Source: Elusimicrobiota bacterium (lineage in GTDB: Bacteria > Elusimicrobiota > Elusimicrobia > UBA1565 > UBA9628). Taken from it: 64,000 bases of DNA. Positions 36,101-47,229 of the stretch are shown piece by piece (position 1 is the first letter of the stretch; the number at the start of each line of letters is the position of its first letter). Under the pieces are notes generated by a model. It was not told where the DNA came from. It was given only the letters and a program-made list of their open reading frames with translations, and ran no database searches. A program made the position numbers and the translations under genes. Location of the stretch: contig CP096137.1 of the NCBI GenBank assembly GCA_023213235.1, positions 1,251,587-1,315,586 on the forward strand, given 5' to 3'.

Positions 36101-36471
36101 ACGCCGAGACGGGGGTGTTCATGCTCCTCTACCTCGATCTCGCCTACCACGACCGAGTCAAGGACGGGCGCATGAAGACCTTCGACGACCTTAAGGAAGC
36201 GGTACTCCACGGCTCGGTGCGCCGCATCCGCCCCAAGGTGATGACGGTGGCCACCAACTTCCTCGGCTTCATGCCCATCCTCTGGGCCACGGGGACCGGG
36301 GCGGACATGATGAAGCGCATCGCGGCGCCCATGCTGGGAGGGCTCTTCACTTCCTTTCTCCTGGAGCTCCTGGTCTACCCAGCCATCTACTTCATCTGGA
36401 AGTGGGAGTACGAGATGAAGCGGGGAACAGTGGACGTCAGTAAGCTCGACATCCGCGTCATGGAGGGCTGA
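33181..36471 (+). CDS. cusA: CusA-like heavy-metal RND efflux pump
   Basis: The protein has 1096 residues, full length and in one frame. It starts MIEKTIAFCAKNKIIVLVLA; the heavy-metal-efflux signature DAIPDLSDTQVIVYSRWDRS follows. The proton-relay helix reads AVAVGDMVDASIVMAENAHK, matching the family pattern with its Asp. The periplasmic and C-terminal halves (FMPPLYEGTILYMPTTLPGI; GVRTPIGIKVFG) are typical. It exports monovalent metal (Cu+/Ag+) or divalent cations; the HME-RND substrate class is not decided here. The next gene's GTG follows after two bases. Confidence 0.9.
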   Translation: MIEKTIAFCAKNKIIVLVLAVFGGLAGWHYLKLVPLDAIPDLSDTQVIVYSRWDRSPDIMEDQVTYPIVTAMLGAPKVKAIRGFSDFGFSYVYVVFEDGTDIYWARSRVLEYLSKIQSRLPEGVKTELGPDATGVGWVFQYALVDKTGQHDLAQMRSFQDWYLRYWLQSVPGVAEVASIGGFQKQYQVSLDPNALTAYNIPLMKVVDAIRDGNNDVGGRLVEFAGAEYMVRGRGYAKSTEDIEKIVVGRDMKGTPVLVRNLGQVQLGPEIRRGVSDLDGEGNAVGGIVIMRHGENALNVIKRVKAKIEDVKPSLPPGVEVVTTYDRSELIKEAMGTVTEALVTEIVIVCLVIIIFLLHFPSALLTITTLPLATLLSFIPMYFLKVTSNIMSMGGIAVAVGDMVDASIVMAENAHKKVEEWDKAGRKGDIQHVLIRAMQEVGPSAFYSLMILAVAFLPIFALQDQAGRLFKPLAYTKNLSLAIAAILAVTVAPAVRLCFTRLDPYDFKPRWLASLATALFVGKLYPEEEHPISRPMFRIYGPAVEWVIRFRKQVILGALALVAVTIPVYFQLGSEFMPPLYEGTILYMPTTLPGISVTEAQKLLETQDRVLKSFPEVERVFGKAGRAETSTDPAPFSMMETTIILKPKDAWRPTKRWYSSWLPEFAKAPFRMIWPDRISYEDLLAEMDKSLRFPGMTNAWTMPIKARIDMLTTGVRTPIGIKVFGPDLQEIERLGTEIEAIVKDIPGTRSVYAERTAGGYFLDFNLNRDQLARYGLTIKEAEMIIMSAIGGEPITTTVEGRERYGVSVRYARELRDSLPKLRRVLVPTMSGAQIPLEQLADIKLLTGPAMIRDENGMLAGYVYVDMAGRDIGRYVKDAKTAVREKLKLPPGYSLSWSGQYENMQAMMERMVIVLPATLFIIIFLLYLNTRSWVKTGIVLTAVPFSAIGAVWLLWALDYNLSVAVWAGIIALLGLDAETGVFMLLYLDLAYHDRVKDGRMKTFDDLKEAVLHGSVRRIRPKVMTVATNFLGFMPILWATGTGADMMKRIAAPMLGGLFTSFLLELLVYPAIYFIWKWEYEMKRGTVDVSKLDIRVMEG

Positions 36472-36473
36472 CT

Positions 36474-37154
36474 GTGAGGAAAGCCATGGCGGAGAGCGTC
36501 GCCATGCAGGGCACGCCCGCGCTGAGATACCGGGTCCTCACGCCGCTATACGACTTCTTCATCAGGCTTCTGATGCCGGAGCGGAATATGCGGGAGGCTT
36601 TGGCGGCAAGGATCGCGCCGCGCCCCGGCATGCGCGTCTTGGACCTCGGGTGCGGGACCGGGACGTTCGGGATCATGCTGGCCCGCGCGAGTCCGGGAAC
36701 CGAAGTCATCGGGATAGATCCCGACCCGGACATCGTGCGCATGGCCGAAAGGAAGGCGGCGTCCTCGACCGCAGGGATTGCATTTAAGATCGCGGGGGCG
36801 GAGGCTCTGCCGTTCGATCGGGACGCCTTCGACATCGTCGCCAGCACCTTGGTCTTCCACCACTTGCCGCCGACGGTCAAGCGGGCGGCGCTCCGCGAGG
36901 CCCTGCGCGTCCTGCGACCCGGCGGTCGCTTGCTGATCCTGGACTTCGGCCGTCCGGCTGGGCCAGTGCAGGTCGTTCTTGGATACGCCGCCGCATTTTT
37001 CGACGGCTGGGCCACGACGGCCGAGAACGTAGCGGGCATGGTCCCCGAGCTCATGCGGGAAGCCGGATTCACGGAAGTCCGCCGGACATACAGCCGCGCC
37101 ACGCTGTTCGGGACTCTGCATCTGAACGAGGGGAAAAAGAAGGAATTCCGATGA
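36474..37154 (+). CDS. Class I SAM-dependent methyltransferase (UbiE-like)
   Basis: GTG 36474 (ATG 36486 possible) starts 226 residues with LDLGCGTGTFGIMLA (motif I), VIGIDPDPDIV (acidic loop), DIVASTLVFHHLPP (post-I) and EALRVLRPGGRLLILDFGRP. The layout is that of UbiE/MenG or small-molecule methyltransferases. It overlaps the ATPase start by four bases. Substrate unknown; arsenic methylation is less likely since the Cys pattern of ArsM is absent. Confidence 0.75.
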   Translation: MRKAMAESVAMQGTPALRYRVLTPLYDFFIRLLMPERNMREALAARIAPRPGMRVLDLGCGTGTFGIMLARASPGTEVIGIDPDPDIVRMAERKAASSTAGIAFKIAGAEALPFDRDAFDIVASTLVFHHLPPTVKRAALREALRVLRPGGRLLILDFGRPAGPVQVVLGYAAAFFDGWATTAENVAGMVPELMREAGFTEVRRTYSRATLFGTLHLNEGKKKEFR

Positions 37155-39896
37155 AGACGCTGAAGTCCAGCGGCCGACCAAAAGACGTGGCCTGGCATAG
37201 CCGTTCCGCCGAAGACGCCCTGGCCCAACTCCGTTCCTCGGCGGCCGGGCTCTCGGCGGCGGCCGCCGCGGAGCGCCTCGCGGCCGACGGCCCGAACGAG
37301 CTGAAGGAAGGCAAGCGCATCAGCCCGCTGCGGATATTCCTCGGCCAGTTCAAAAGCATCATCATCTGGATTCTCATCGTCGCCGGCGTCGTTTCCGGCG
37401 CTCTCGGCGAAACGGTGGACGCCGTCGCCATCCTCGCCATCGTCGTCCTCAACGCCGCTATCGGCTTCTACCAGGAGTACAGCGCGGAGAAGTCCCTCGA
37501 GGCGCTTAAAAGATGACCGCGCCCCAGGCCAAGGTGCGCCGCGACGGGCAAGTCGCGTTGATTCCCGCCTCAGGAATCGTCGCCGGAGACATCCTCTCGC
37601 TCGAAGCCGGCGACCTGGTCGCGGCTGATGCCCGCCTCCTCGAAGCGGCCTCGCTCAAGTGCATCGAGTCCGCGCTGACGGGCGAATCCGAGGCATCCGT
37701 GAAGAAGTCCGCGACTTTGGGCGAGGAGAGCATCCCGCTCGGCGACCGCGAGAACATGGTATTCATGGGAACCAGCGTCGCCGCGGGCACCGGCCTGGCC
37801 GTCGTCGTGGCCACGGCGATGAACACGGAACTGGGACGCATCGCCGGTCTGCTCGAGCAGGCGGGCGAGGAGAATGGGACCCCGCTACAGCAGAAACTCG
37901 ATGCTTTCGGGCGCGTTCTCGTCTGGGCCACGCTTGGCATCGTGGGGCTGCTGTTCGGCCTGGGGCTGCTGCGCGGGACGAAGCTCCTCGAGCTGTTCAT
38001 GACCTCCGTCAGCCTCGCCGTGGCCGCCGTGCCGGAAGGGCTGCCGGCCGTCGTCACGGTCTCGCTTTCGCTCGGGGTGCTGCGCATGTCCCGCCGCCGC
38101 GCGCTCGTGCGCAAGCTGCCGGCGGTCGAGACGCTGGGCTCGACGACGGTTATCTGCACGGACAAGACCGGGACCCTTACGGTCGGCGAAATGACCGTGC
38201 GCGCGCATTATGTCGCGGGAAAGACCTTCGAAGTCACCGGCGAAGGCTACGGGCCGGAGGGGAAGCTCGCTCCGAGGGCAAGAAGGTCGACGCGCGGCAG
38301 TCCCCGCCGCTGCTGGAGCTGGCGACCATCCTCCTCGGCTGCAATAACGCTCACCTCATCCAGAAAGAGGGAGCCTGGACGGTCGTCGGCGATCCCACCG
38401 AAGGCGCCCTGCTCGCCGCCGGTTTGAAAGCGGGCGGCGACCGGGAGCGCATCGAGGGTGAGTTCCCGAAGCATCATGAGCTGCCTTTCGACTCCGACCG
38501 CAAACGGAGCTCGGTGATTCGCAAGAGGCCGGACGGGAGGCTTCGCGCCTTCATCAACGGCGCGCCCGACGTGCTGCTCGAGCGCTGCGCGAACCTCTAC
38601 GACGGCGCCGGGGTCCGTCCCATGACGGACGAGGATCGCCGGAATATCGCCGCGCAAAATACCGCGATGGCGCAGCAGGCACTGCGTGTGCTCGGCTCGG
38701 CCTATCGCGACCTCGACAACGCTTCGCCCGAGGGTCTCACCGCGGACGCCGTGGAGCGCGACCTCGTATTCGTCGGACTCACGGGGATGCATGATCCGCC
38801 GCGCCCGGAGGCAAAAGAGGCCGTCGCGAAATGCCGCGCCGCCGGCATACGGGTGGTGATGATCACCGGGGACCATCCGCACACCGCGACGGCCATCGCA
38901 CGGGAGATCGGCATCGCGTCCAACGACGATGTCGCGGTTGCCGGCGTCGACTTGGACAAGATGAGCGACGACGAACTCCGGCAGCGCGCGCCCAAGATCG
39001 CCGTTTACGCGCGCGTCACCGCCGAGCATAAGCTGCGCATCATCCGCGCCTGGAAGGCGAACGACGCGGTGGTCGCGATGACCGGCGACGGCGTCAACGA
39101 CGCTCCGGCCATCAAAGGCGCCGACATCGGCATCGCGATGGGCCGCGGCGGCACGGAGGTCACCAAGCAGGCGTCGGACATGATCATCACCGACGACAAT
39201 TTCGCCACGATCGTAGCGGCCGTCGAAGAGGGCCGCGGCATCTACGACAATATCCGCAAGACCCTGCAGTATCTGCTGGCGGGCAATACGGGCGAGCTCA
39301 TGCTGATGACCGGCTGCGTGATCGTGGGCCTACCGACGCCGCTTCTGCCGATTCACCTTCTCTGGATCAACCTCGTCACCGACGGCCTGCCCGCGCTCTG
39401 CCTCGCCACCGACCCCATCGACCCCGATGTGATGAAGCGCCGCCCACGCCGTCCGTCGGAACGCATCACTGACCGCGGCTTTCTTCAGACGATGTTTCTG
39501 ACCGGCTTCCTCACGGCCGGCGTGGCGTTCTCGGTTTACCTCTACGCGTTGAAGACGGGAACCGAGGAAATGGCCCGCACGTCCGCCTTCGCCGTGCTGG
39601 TCTTCGCCGAGCTCTTGCGCTCGTTCGGCGCGCGCAGCGAGACCAAGCCCGTCTGGCGCATCTCGCTGCTCTCGAACGTCAATCTCATGATCGTGGTGTC
39701 CGTTTCCTTCGGCCTCCAGGTGTGGAGCCATCACAACGCGTTTCTGGGCCACTTTTTAAAGACATCATCCATGCCGCTCGCGGACTGCTTCCTGCTGCTG
39801 GCCTTGGGAGCCATCCCGCTCATGGTGTTGGAACTGGTGAAGGTGCTGCGGCCGGGCAAGACGACGGGCTGGGACATTACGTCCGAAACAGTATGA
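37151..39896 (+). CDS. P2A-type cation-transporting ATPase (Ca2+/Mn2+-like), frame broken twice
   Basis: Three pieces join by adding one A near 37511 and one base near 38272 to give about 914 residues. Features: N-terminal cation ATPase domain (AEDALAQLRSSAAGLSAAAA), TGES actuator loop (SALTGESEAS), M4 motif VPEGLPAVVTVSLSLG, phosphorylation site DKTGTLT, KGAPD-like NGAPDVLLERC, TGDGVNDAPAIKGADIGIAM hinge, M6 LLWINLVTDGLPALCLA. VPEGLPA and NLVTDG are those of SERCA/PMR1-type pumps, not of copper (CPx) pumps. It removes Ca2+ or Mn2+ from the cytoplasm. Confidence 0.85.
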
Positions 39897-39910
39897 GGGG
39901 GCCATAGGCC

Positions 39911-41605
39911 ATGGACGAACGACGAAAGACCGCCCCGAAGATCGCCTACTTCTCCATGGAGATCGGGCTGGAGTCCGGCATGCAGACCTACAGCGGCGGG
40001 CTGGGCGTGCTGGCGGGGGACACGATCCGCTCCGCCGCCGACCTGGGCGTGCCGCTCGTGGCCGTCACCTTGCTCCATCGCAAGGGCTATCTCCGGCAGA
40101 GCATCCGCGACGGCTGGCAGCACGAGGAGCCGGCGCCCTGGCCCGTCCAAGACTTCGCGAGCGAGCTGCCGCAGCGAGTCGAAGTGGCGGTGGAGGGCCG
40201 CAAAGTTTTGATCCGCGCGTGGCGGCGGGACGTCCGCGGCGTCGGCGGGGCCATCGTACCGGTCCACTTTCTGGATACGGACCTGCCGGAGAACTCGGCC
40301 TGGGATAGGACGCTCACCGATTTCCTCTATGGAGACGGCGCGCGTTACCGGCTCTGTCAGGAGGCCGTGCTGGGAATCGGCGGCGTCAGGATGCTCCGGG
40401 CGTTGGGCTACGCGGCCCTGGACCGCTTCCACATGAACGAAGGTCACTCGAGCCTCCTGGCGCTGGAGCTCCTCGACGAGCAGGCCAGGAAGGCGGGGCG
40501 GCGCTCCGCGGCGCACGAGGACGTGGAGGCGGTCAGGAAGCTCTGCGTGTTCACGACGCACACCCCGTCGCCGCCGGCCACGACCAGTTCCCGATGGAGC
40601 TCGTTGAGCGCGTTCTGGGGCGGCGCGACATTTTCGACATGAAGGAGGTCTTCTGCTGCGAGGGCCGGCTCAACATGACGTACCTGGCGCTGAACCTGAG
40701 CCATTACGTCAACGGCGTGGCCAAGCGGCACGGGAGGTAACCCGCCTCATGTACGGCCGCTATCCCATCGACTCCATCACCAACGGAATCCACGCGGCCA
40801 CCTGGGCCTGTCCGTCGATCGGCGAGTTGCTGGACCGCCATATTCCCGACTGGCGGCAGGACAACTTCAGCCTCCGTTACGCTTTAAGCATCCCTGGAAG
40901 CGAGCTTTGGACGGCCCATCAAGCCGCCAAGGCGGAGTTGATCCAGCGAGTCAATTCGGAGAGCGGCGCGGGGATGGACGCGACGAGCTTCACGATCGGT
41001 TTCGCGCGCCGGGCGACGGCCTACAAACGGGCGGACCTCATCTTCCACGACGCGGGACGGCTCGCGCGCATCGCCGAACGGACGGGCGGACTTCAGCTCG
41101 TCTTCTCCGGCAAGGCCCACCCGCAAGACCAGGGGGAAAAGAGGTCATCCGCAGAATCATCGAGGCCGGCAAAGCGCTGAGGAACGGCATCAAGGTCGCC
41201 TACCTCTCGAACTACGATATGGACCTGGGCCGGCTGATGACGGCCGGCGCCGACCTGTGGCTGAACACCCCGCAGCCGCCGCTGGAGGCCTCGGGGACCA
41301 GCGGCATGAAGGCCGCGGTCAACGGCGTGCCGAGCCTCAGCGTCCGCGACGGCTGGTGGATCGAGGGGCACATCGAAGGGATCACGGGCTGGGCCATCGG
41401 GAAGGACCATGCGGCCCAAGAGTCGCAGGACTTGAATCGAGACGCCGGCTTGCTCTACGAGAAGCTGGAGGAGACCATCATCCCGATGTTCTATCGGGAT
41501 CGAAGCGGGTATACCGAGGTGATGCGCCACGCGATCGCTCTCAACGGCTCTTTTTTCAACACGCAGCGCATGGTGCAGCAATACGTCGTCCGAGCCTATC
41601 TGTAG
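39911..41605 (+). CDS. glgP: Alpha-glucan phosphorylase, frame broken three times
   Basis: Three missing bases (C run near 40564, G near 40734, G run near 41136) split it; repaired it is about 565 residues, the short bacterial form. Motifs: [20 protein letters not shown] and LGVLAGD at the start, [52 protein letters not shown] and the PLP/phosphate region [17 protein letters not shown]. It releases glucose-1-phosphate from glycogen or starch-like glucan. It pairs functionally with the GH15 and CBM48 genes near 60-62.6 kb. Confidence 0.9.
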
Positions 41606-41650
41606 TGAAGTCCGAGTCGCTCTCGCTCCCAATGCAACTGGCCGGGACCG

Positions 41651-42574
41651 TCAGCGACGAACTCGCGGTGAGCGTGCAACGGCTCGTGTCCAGAACCGGA
41701 CGCCGTCGCCGCCATGCTCCTTGACCGCGTACATCGCCCGGTCCGCCTTGCGCATCAGACGCTCCGGAGTTGTCTTGCCTGCGAGCATGCAGCCTCCGAT
41801 GCTCGTGAAAGTCCGGGCGCGGCGGCCGTTGAGCTTGAACGGCCGGCGCAGGACGCCCAGGATCTTCCTGGCAATCCGATCGGCGTCGGCGCGGTTCGCG
41901 ACCGAGGCGAGCAGGACGGCGAACTCGTCTCCCGCCCAGCGCGACACTGTGTCCGTCCGGCGCACGCACCCGCGCAGGCGCGCCCCAGCCGCTTGAAGGA
42001 GGAGATCGCCCGCGGCGTGGCCCAACCGGTCGTTGACGTCCTTGAAGCGGTCCAGGTCTAGAAATAGGACGGCAAGCGGCCGCCGTCCCGCCAGCGCGCT
42101 GTGCAATCGCTCGTTGAACAGGCGCCGGTTGGGGAGCCCCGTGAGAGGATCGAACTGCGCCAGCTGCTTAAGCCGTTCCTCGTCGAGCTTGGGACTCGTG
42201 ATGTCGCGAAAGACGCCGAGGTAGCAGCGCGTGTGTCCCCAGGGGTCCTTGACCGCGCTGATGGTCAGCCACTCCGGATAGACGGCCCCATTTTTCCGCC
42301 GGTTCCAGATTTCGCCCTGCCAGCTTCCGTCCACGCGAATGGAGGACCACATCCGGGAGTAGAACGCGCGGTCGTGCCTCCCGGAATGGAGCAGGCTCGG
42401 ATTCCGGCCGATGACGTCCGGCCGGGCGTAGCCGGTGACGGCGCAGAAAGCGTCGTTGACGGCTCGGATGGCGCCCTTCGGATCGGTGATGACGACGCCG
42501 TCCTGCATGGCCTGGATCACCTGCCATGCCGAAAGGGAAAGGAGCGGCTGTCTTTTCGCGGCCATTTTGTCCAT
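41651..42574 (-). CDS. PAS-GGDEF diguanylate cyclase
   Basis: ATG 42574 is preferred to an upstream start at 42676 because homology begins at the PAS domain (MDKMAAKRQP). 307 residues: PAS about 15-130 (LSAWQVIQAMQDGVVITDPK; VFRDITSPKLDEERLKQL) and GGDEF about 138-300, with active-site RWAGDEF (AGDEF 214-218) and an inhibitory RRTD site at 205-208. It makes c-di-GMP from GTP. The AGDEF variant is normally active. It is the last gene of the minus-strand run, 23 bases after maeA. Confidence 0.85.
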   Translation of the reverse strand: MDKMAAKRQPLLSLSAWQVIQAMQDGVVITDPKGAIRAVNDAFCAVTGYARPDVIGRNPSLLHSGRHDRAFYSRMWSSIRVDGSWQGEIWNRRKNGAVYPEWLTISAVKDPWGHTRCYLGVFRDITSPKLDEERLKQLAQFDPLTGLPNRRLFNERLHSALAGRRPLAVLFLDLDRFKDVNDRLGHAAGDLLLQAAGARLRGCVRRTDTVSRWAGDEFAVLLASVANRADADRIARKILGVLRRPFKLNGRRARTFTSIGGCMLAGKTTPERLMRKADRAMYAVKEHGGDGVRFWTRAVARSPRVRR

Positions 42575-42597
42575 GATAAGCAATGTTGCTATGCGCG

Positions 42598-44231
42598 TCA
42601 GACGTAGTCTTTGTATTCCGGCTGGTACTGCGCCGCTTCGATCGCCTTCCGTAGATCCGCCGGCCGAGGCACGCACGCCAGACCGCGCGCGTAGCAGACT
42701 TCGGAGACTGCCTCGGCGATGCGGGCGGAGATCTCCCGCACTTTGGTCAGAGGCGGGAAGAGCGCGCCTTTCGCGAGATCCTCCTCGGTGACGAGCTTGG
42801 CCAGCGCCCGCGCGGCCGCGGAGAACATCTCATCGGTGACGCGCCTTGCGCCGGACGCCACGACGCCCAGACCGACGCCGGGAAAAATGTAGGCGTTGTT
42901 GCCCTGGCCCGGGACGAAGGCGCGGCCGTTCAGGACGACGGGGGCAAAGGGACTGCCGCTGGCGAAGATCGCCCGGCCGTCGGACCAGGAGTAAGCCTCC
43001 TCGGCCGTGCATTCGGCGTTGGCGGTGGGGTTGGACAGCGCGAAGATCAGCGGCCGCTCGTTGAGACGGGACATCGCCTCGACTATCTCCCGGGTGAACT
43101 GCGCGGCCTGGCCCGAGACGCCGATGAGCGCCGTCGGCTTGAGCGCCTTGACGGCCGCGAGCAGGTCGGGCACCGGCCCGTGGGTATGCGCGTGAGCGTA
43201 GGGCTTCTTGTGGTCCTGAAGGTCGGCGCGGGCGCTGTCGACCAGGCCCTTCGAGTCCACGAACCAGCAGCGCGACAACGCCTCGCTCTTGGTCAGGCCG
43301 TCGGCCATCATCGCGCCGACGACGAGGTCGCCGATGCCGATCGCCGCCTCGCCGGCGCCATGGAAGAGGATCTTATCGTCGACCAGTCGCCTCTTGGTGA
43401 TGCGGCCGGCGGAGAAGAGTCCGGACAACGTCACCGAGGCGGTGCCTTGAATATCGTCGTTGAAGCAGCGGACCTTATCGCGATACTGTTTGAGCAGGCG
43501 GAATGCATTGTGGTTCGCGAAGTCCTCGAACTGCAGAAGGGCCTTGGGAAAGATCTCCTGGACCGCCGAGACGAACTCCGCCACGAGCTCGTCGTATTCC
43601 GCGCCCTCGATGCGCCGCTCGTTGGTGCCGAGGTACAGCGGGTCGGCCAGCAGCGCGGGATTGTTGGTCCCCACGTCGAGCATGATCGGTAAAGTGGCAT
43701 CGGGCGGGATGCCGCCGCAGGCCGTGTAGAGCGACAGCTTCCCGACGGGGATGCCCATGCCGCTCGCGCCGAGGTCGCCCAGTCCGAGAATTCGCTGGCC
43801 GTCGGTGACGACGATGACGCGCACGTTCTTCTGCGGCCAATTGCGCAGGACCTCGCGGATACGGCCTTTCTCGCGCTTCGTGATGAAAAGACCGCGCGAG
43901 CGGCGGAAGAGATGCGCGTACAGCTGGCAGCCCGCGCCGACCACGGGGGTGTAGATGATCGGCATGAGCTCCTCGATGTGATCGATGACGACCCGGTAGA
44001 AGAGCGTCTCGTTGCGGTCGAGCAGGGACAGCATGTCCACGTATTTCTCCAGATCCGCGCCGCGCTTGCGGATGTTCTCCATCACGCGGGTCGACTGCTC
44101 TAGGAGCGTCGACACCTTCGGAGGGAGGAGTCCGAGCAGGCCTAGGCTGCGCCGCTCTTCGTAGGTGAAGGCCGACCCTTTGTTGAGCAGGGGGTCATGC
44201 AGTAGTCCGCGCCTTTCTTATGAATTTCCAT
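42598..44231 (-). CDS. maeA: NAD(P)-dependent malic enzyme, frame broken once
   Basis: The true start is ATG 44231 (MEIHKKGADY); one base is missing near 44199, after which HDPLLNKGSAFTYEERRSLG continues into STLLEQSTRVMENIRKRGAD. About 543 residues, the long malic-enzyme form. Active-site and NAD regions: IIYTPVVGAGCQLY, VVTDGQRILGLGDLGASGMG, FNDDIQGTASVTLSG, LFHGAGEAAIGIGDL, ALSNPTANAECTAEEA. It converts malate to pyruvate and CO2 with NAD(P)H. It lies 10 bases after ccsA. Confidence 0.85.
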
Positions 44232-44241
44232 ACCGTTGTGC

Positions 44242-46076
44242 CTATGCGTCCTTTCGGTTCGCGACCCAGAAGCGCGGAGGGAGCGCGCCGAGGGCCATGA
44301 ACGCGACCTGCAGCGCGGAGAACGCGGAGAGCCACAGGAAGGCCTTGTCCATGAAGCCGTACGAGTGCAGGCCTATGCCGAGCATGTTCACGCCGAACCA
44401 GGAGAGACTCACGATGATGTTGCCGAAGATCGCCATCAGCATGATGCCGCGCTCGCGCACGTAGCCGCCCCAGCGCGCGTGCAGGATCAGCGCGTTCCAG
44501 AGCACGATCAGGAGCGCGCCGTTCTCCTTGGGGTCCCAGCCCCAGAACCGGCCCCAGCTCTGGTCGGCCCAGATGCCGCCGAGCACGGTGCCGATGAAGC
44601 TGAACAGCAGGCTGAACGCGATCACGCCGTAGGCGAGCGAGGCGAGGGCCTTCGAGGCCTCCGGATCGGGCTTGAGCGGCAGATGCCGCCGCACGACCCA
44701 GGCGATGCCCAGCATGCCCGCGAGATACGTCGAGCTGTAGCCGATCGTGATCGCGACGACGTGGGTCGCGAGCCAGAAGTTCGAGTCGAGGACCGCGCGC
44801 ATCATCTCCATCGTGTCGCCCGTGGCGCTCAGGTGATGCGCGATCAAGAGGGTCGTGAAGCCGATGGCACAGGCGCCCGAGGCGGCGAAGCCGCGCCGGT
44901 GGATGCGTTCCGAAACTAGTCCCAGGAGCGCGGCCGCCCAGCCGACGAACACGGCCGACGAGTAAAGATTGGTGACGGGCGGGCGGCCCTGCAGCACAGT
45001 GCGCGCGAGAAGGCCCAGGGTATGCACGAGGAAGGCGGCCCACGCGAGCGAGCGCGCGGCGGCCGCGACGTCCTCGCGCCGGGTCGCCCAGGCGGCGAAC
45101 ACGAGCAGGAGCGCGGTCAGGTAGAGCGCCATGCCGGAGACGAACGGCGTCGCCTTGTTGAAGAGGGTCTCCACCCGCGCCGAGCGCGCGGCGGCGGGTT
45201 GGTTCTGGGCGATCCACTTCGCGTGCTCGGACAGGGCCGCGTTGAAACCGGCGGCGTCGCCGGCGCGATAGGCGCGTCCCATCAGGGCGAGCGACGCGAG
45301 GCCCGGATGCGGGTCGCGTCCCGTCGTCGGGTCGGACAAGGCGTCGCCGGTGCTGAGCCAGGCGTCGGGCGACTGGCCCTTTCTCGGCGGCAGCGCCTTG
45401 AAGGCGGCAGCCTGCGCGAGGAATTGATAGCCCTGCAGCAGGACCGACAACGCCTTCAAGGCGCGGCGATCCTTCGCGGTGGGGCTCTTCGCGTGAAAGG
45501 CGGCCAGAGCATCGGGAAGCGCCGCGGAGAACATAGCGAGGTCCGTCGCCGGATCTCCCTGCCCGGAGAGCATGAAGGTGTTTTTGACGCGCTCATAGAG
45601 CGTCAGGCGGCGGTCGAGATTGAGCAGGGCGTCCTGGAAGCGGGAGCGCCTCCCGCTCGAGACCTGGTCGGCGGCGGAGGCCTGTTTCGAGACCTCCTCG
45701 CGCTTGGGCTCGATCTGCCAATAGGCGAAATAACGGGTCTTGCCTTGGGGATGCCGAGCAGCCCCAGCACCTCGGGGTCGTCCACGACGAAGGCGGGGTA
45801 GGTGTCGGCTGCCTCGGGCTTGAACGCGGAGTCAAGGAGCCAGCGCGTCGCGATGATCGTCTCACCGTCGACTGCCACGCTCTGCTTGCCTCGGATGGAC
45901 AGCAAGGCGGTTCGCGCGAAGCTGTCCATCGGCTTGACGCGGCCGCCCTCGAGAACCGGCAGGCGGGCGAAGGTCCGGAAGTCGAAGTCAGATTTCGGCT
46001 CGGGCGAAAAGGCCGGGAAAGCGGCCAGCGCCAGCGCGCCCAGGAAAGCCGCCGCCTGCAGCCGCTTGGTCTTCAT
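44242..46076 (-). CDS. ccsA: Cytochrome c biogenesis protein CcsA/ResC, with long N-terminal extension, frame broken once
   Basis: ATG 46076 overlaps resB's stop by four bases. One C is missing near 45744; repaired length is about 611. The N-terminal 300 residues are periplasmic (FARLPVLEGGRVKPMDSFAR; PTAKDRRALKALSVLLQGYQ) and the C-terminal half is the CcsA membrane domain: PPVTNLYSSAVFVGWAAALL, and the haem-handling WWD-type motif WADQSWGRFWGWDPKENGAL. It presents haem to apocytochromes for covalent attachment together with ResB. The PMDSFAR-type extension is like that of fused Ccs proteins in deep-branching phyla. Confidence 0.85.
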
Positions 46077-47229
46077 GAGGGCCTCGCGCCGAGCGCTTTG
46101 CGCAGCATCACGCCGAAGTGCCAGAGCAGGCCCAGAGCCACCAGAGCGCACGACAAATACGGGAGCGTCCACGCGGGATTGCGCACGACCTGCAGCACCG
46201 ACAGCGTGTCGTTCTTGCCGAAGCTCGCCTGATAGAAGGTCAGCCCGCCGTGGCGCAGGGGCGAGTTCATGTAGATCAGCACGTCGCGATCGTCGCCCGC
46301 GAGCGGATCTTTGAGGCGCACGAGGCTCGAGAAGTTTTTAGGAATGTCCGTTCCCGGATAAAGGTCGTGCTTGAAGTCCTTGAGCGTCAGAGAGAGGGGT
46401 GCTGGTAATGGCGCAGGCGCAGGCTGAGCCTCCAGCTTCGGCCCTCGTGCCTGAAGCCTTGAGGCGCGCCCAGCGCGTTCGACAACAGATAGACGCCCAT
46501 GCTGCGTCCATCTTTCAGCACGGGCTCGACGACCGCGACCGCGGTGTTCTGGTCGTTGTCGCCGGTCACGGGCGGCAGGGGCTGATAGGACATGCCCGCG
46601 CCGACGCCCGCCGTGACGATGGATGGAGGCCCGCCGGGAGCGCGCATCGTGAGCGCCGCGTTGTCGTGGTAGGCTCGCACCCGCAGTTTGAAGGGAAGCG
46701 ACGCGTCGGCTATCTCGGCGCGCGACTTCAGGAGCGCGTCGGGGATGCCGCGCTCATCGTTGAACTCCTTGTCGGTCTCATCGATGACGGCGACCTCCAT
46801 GCGCCGGTAGTCCTCGCTGAAGCTCTTCGTCTGGCCCTCCTCGATCGCCATGTTGCTTTCGACCTGCAGGAGCGCGGTCGCGAATTCGCCGATGAACAGC
46901 AGGGCAAGGCCGATGTGCATGATCCACAGCCCGCCTTTGCGCCAGGTCAGCTCGAGCCGGCGGAACTGCGCGAAGACGAGGTTGAGCAGGAGCAGGCCGC
47001 CCAGCAGACCGCCGCCCGGGAACACGGGGAAGCGAACGGCGGACCCGTCCGGAGTCCACCAGACGATGAAGGCGCGGATGTAGCGGTCGACGGCCAGATG
47101 GGTGCCGAGGTCGACTTGCGCCAAGGTGCAGGCGACGACCAGGATCATGAGCAGGGCTAAGCAGACGATCGTGAGCTTGAGCGAACTCACCGCGGCGGCC
47201 AGACGGCTCAAGAGTTCATTTTGGGGCAT
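46073..47229 (-). CDS. resB: Cytochrome c biogenesis protein ResB/Ccs1, frame broken once
   Basis: ATG 47229 overlaps the lipoprotein end by 14 bases. Helices at the start (LKLTIVCLALLMILVVACTL) and RKGGLWIMHIGLALLFIGEF (conserved His), then a large periplasmic part (GRSWRLSLRLRHYQHP). One C is missing near 46392; the frame continues TLKDFKHDLYPGTDIPKNFS and DVLIYMNSPLRHGGLTFYQA, ending with a last helix (LGLLWHFGVMLRKAL). About 386 residues. It partners CcsA in system II haem attachment. Confidence 0.85.

Noticed and set aside
37151..39896. Copper-type P1B ATPase
   Set aside because: Context suggested copper, but the M4 motif is VPEGLPA and M6 is NLVTDG, as in Ca2+/Mn2+ pumps; no CPC motif or N-terminal CxxC is present.
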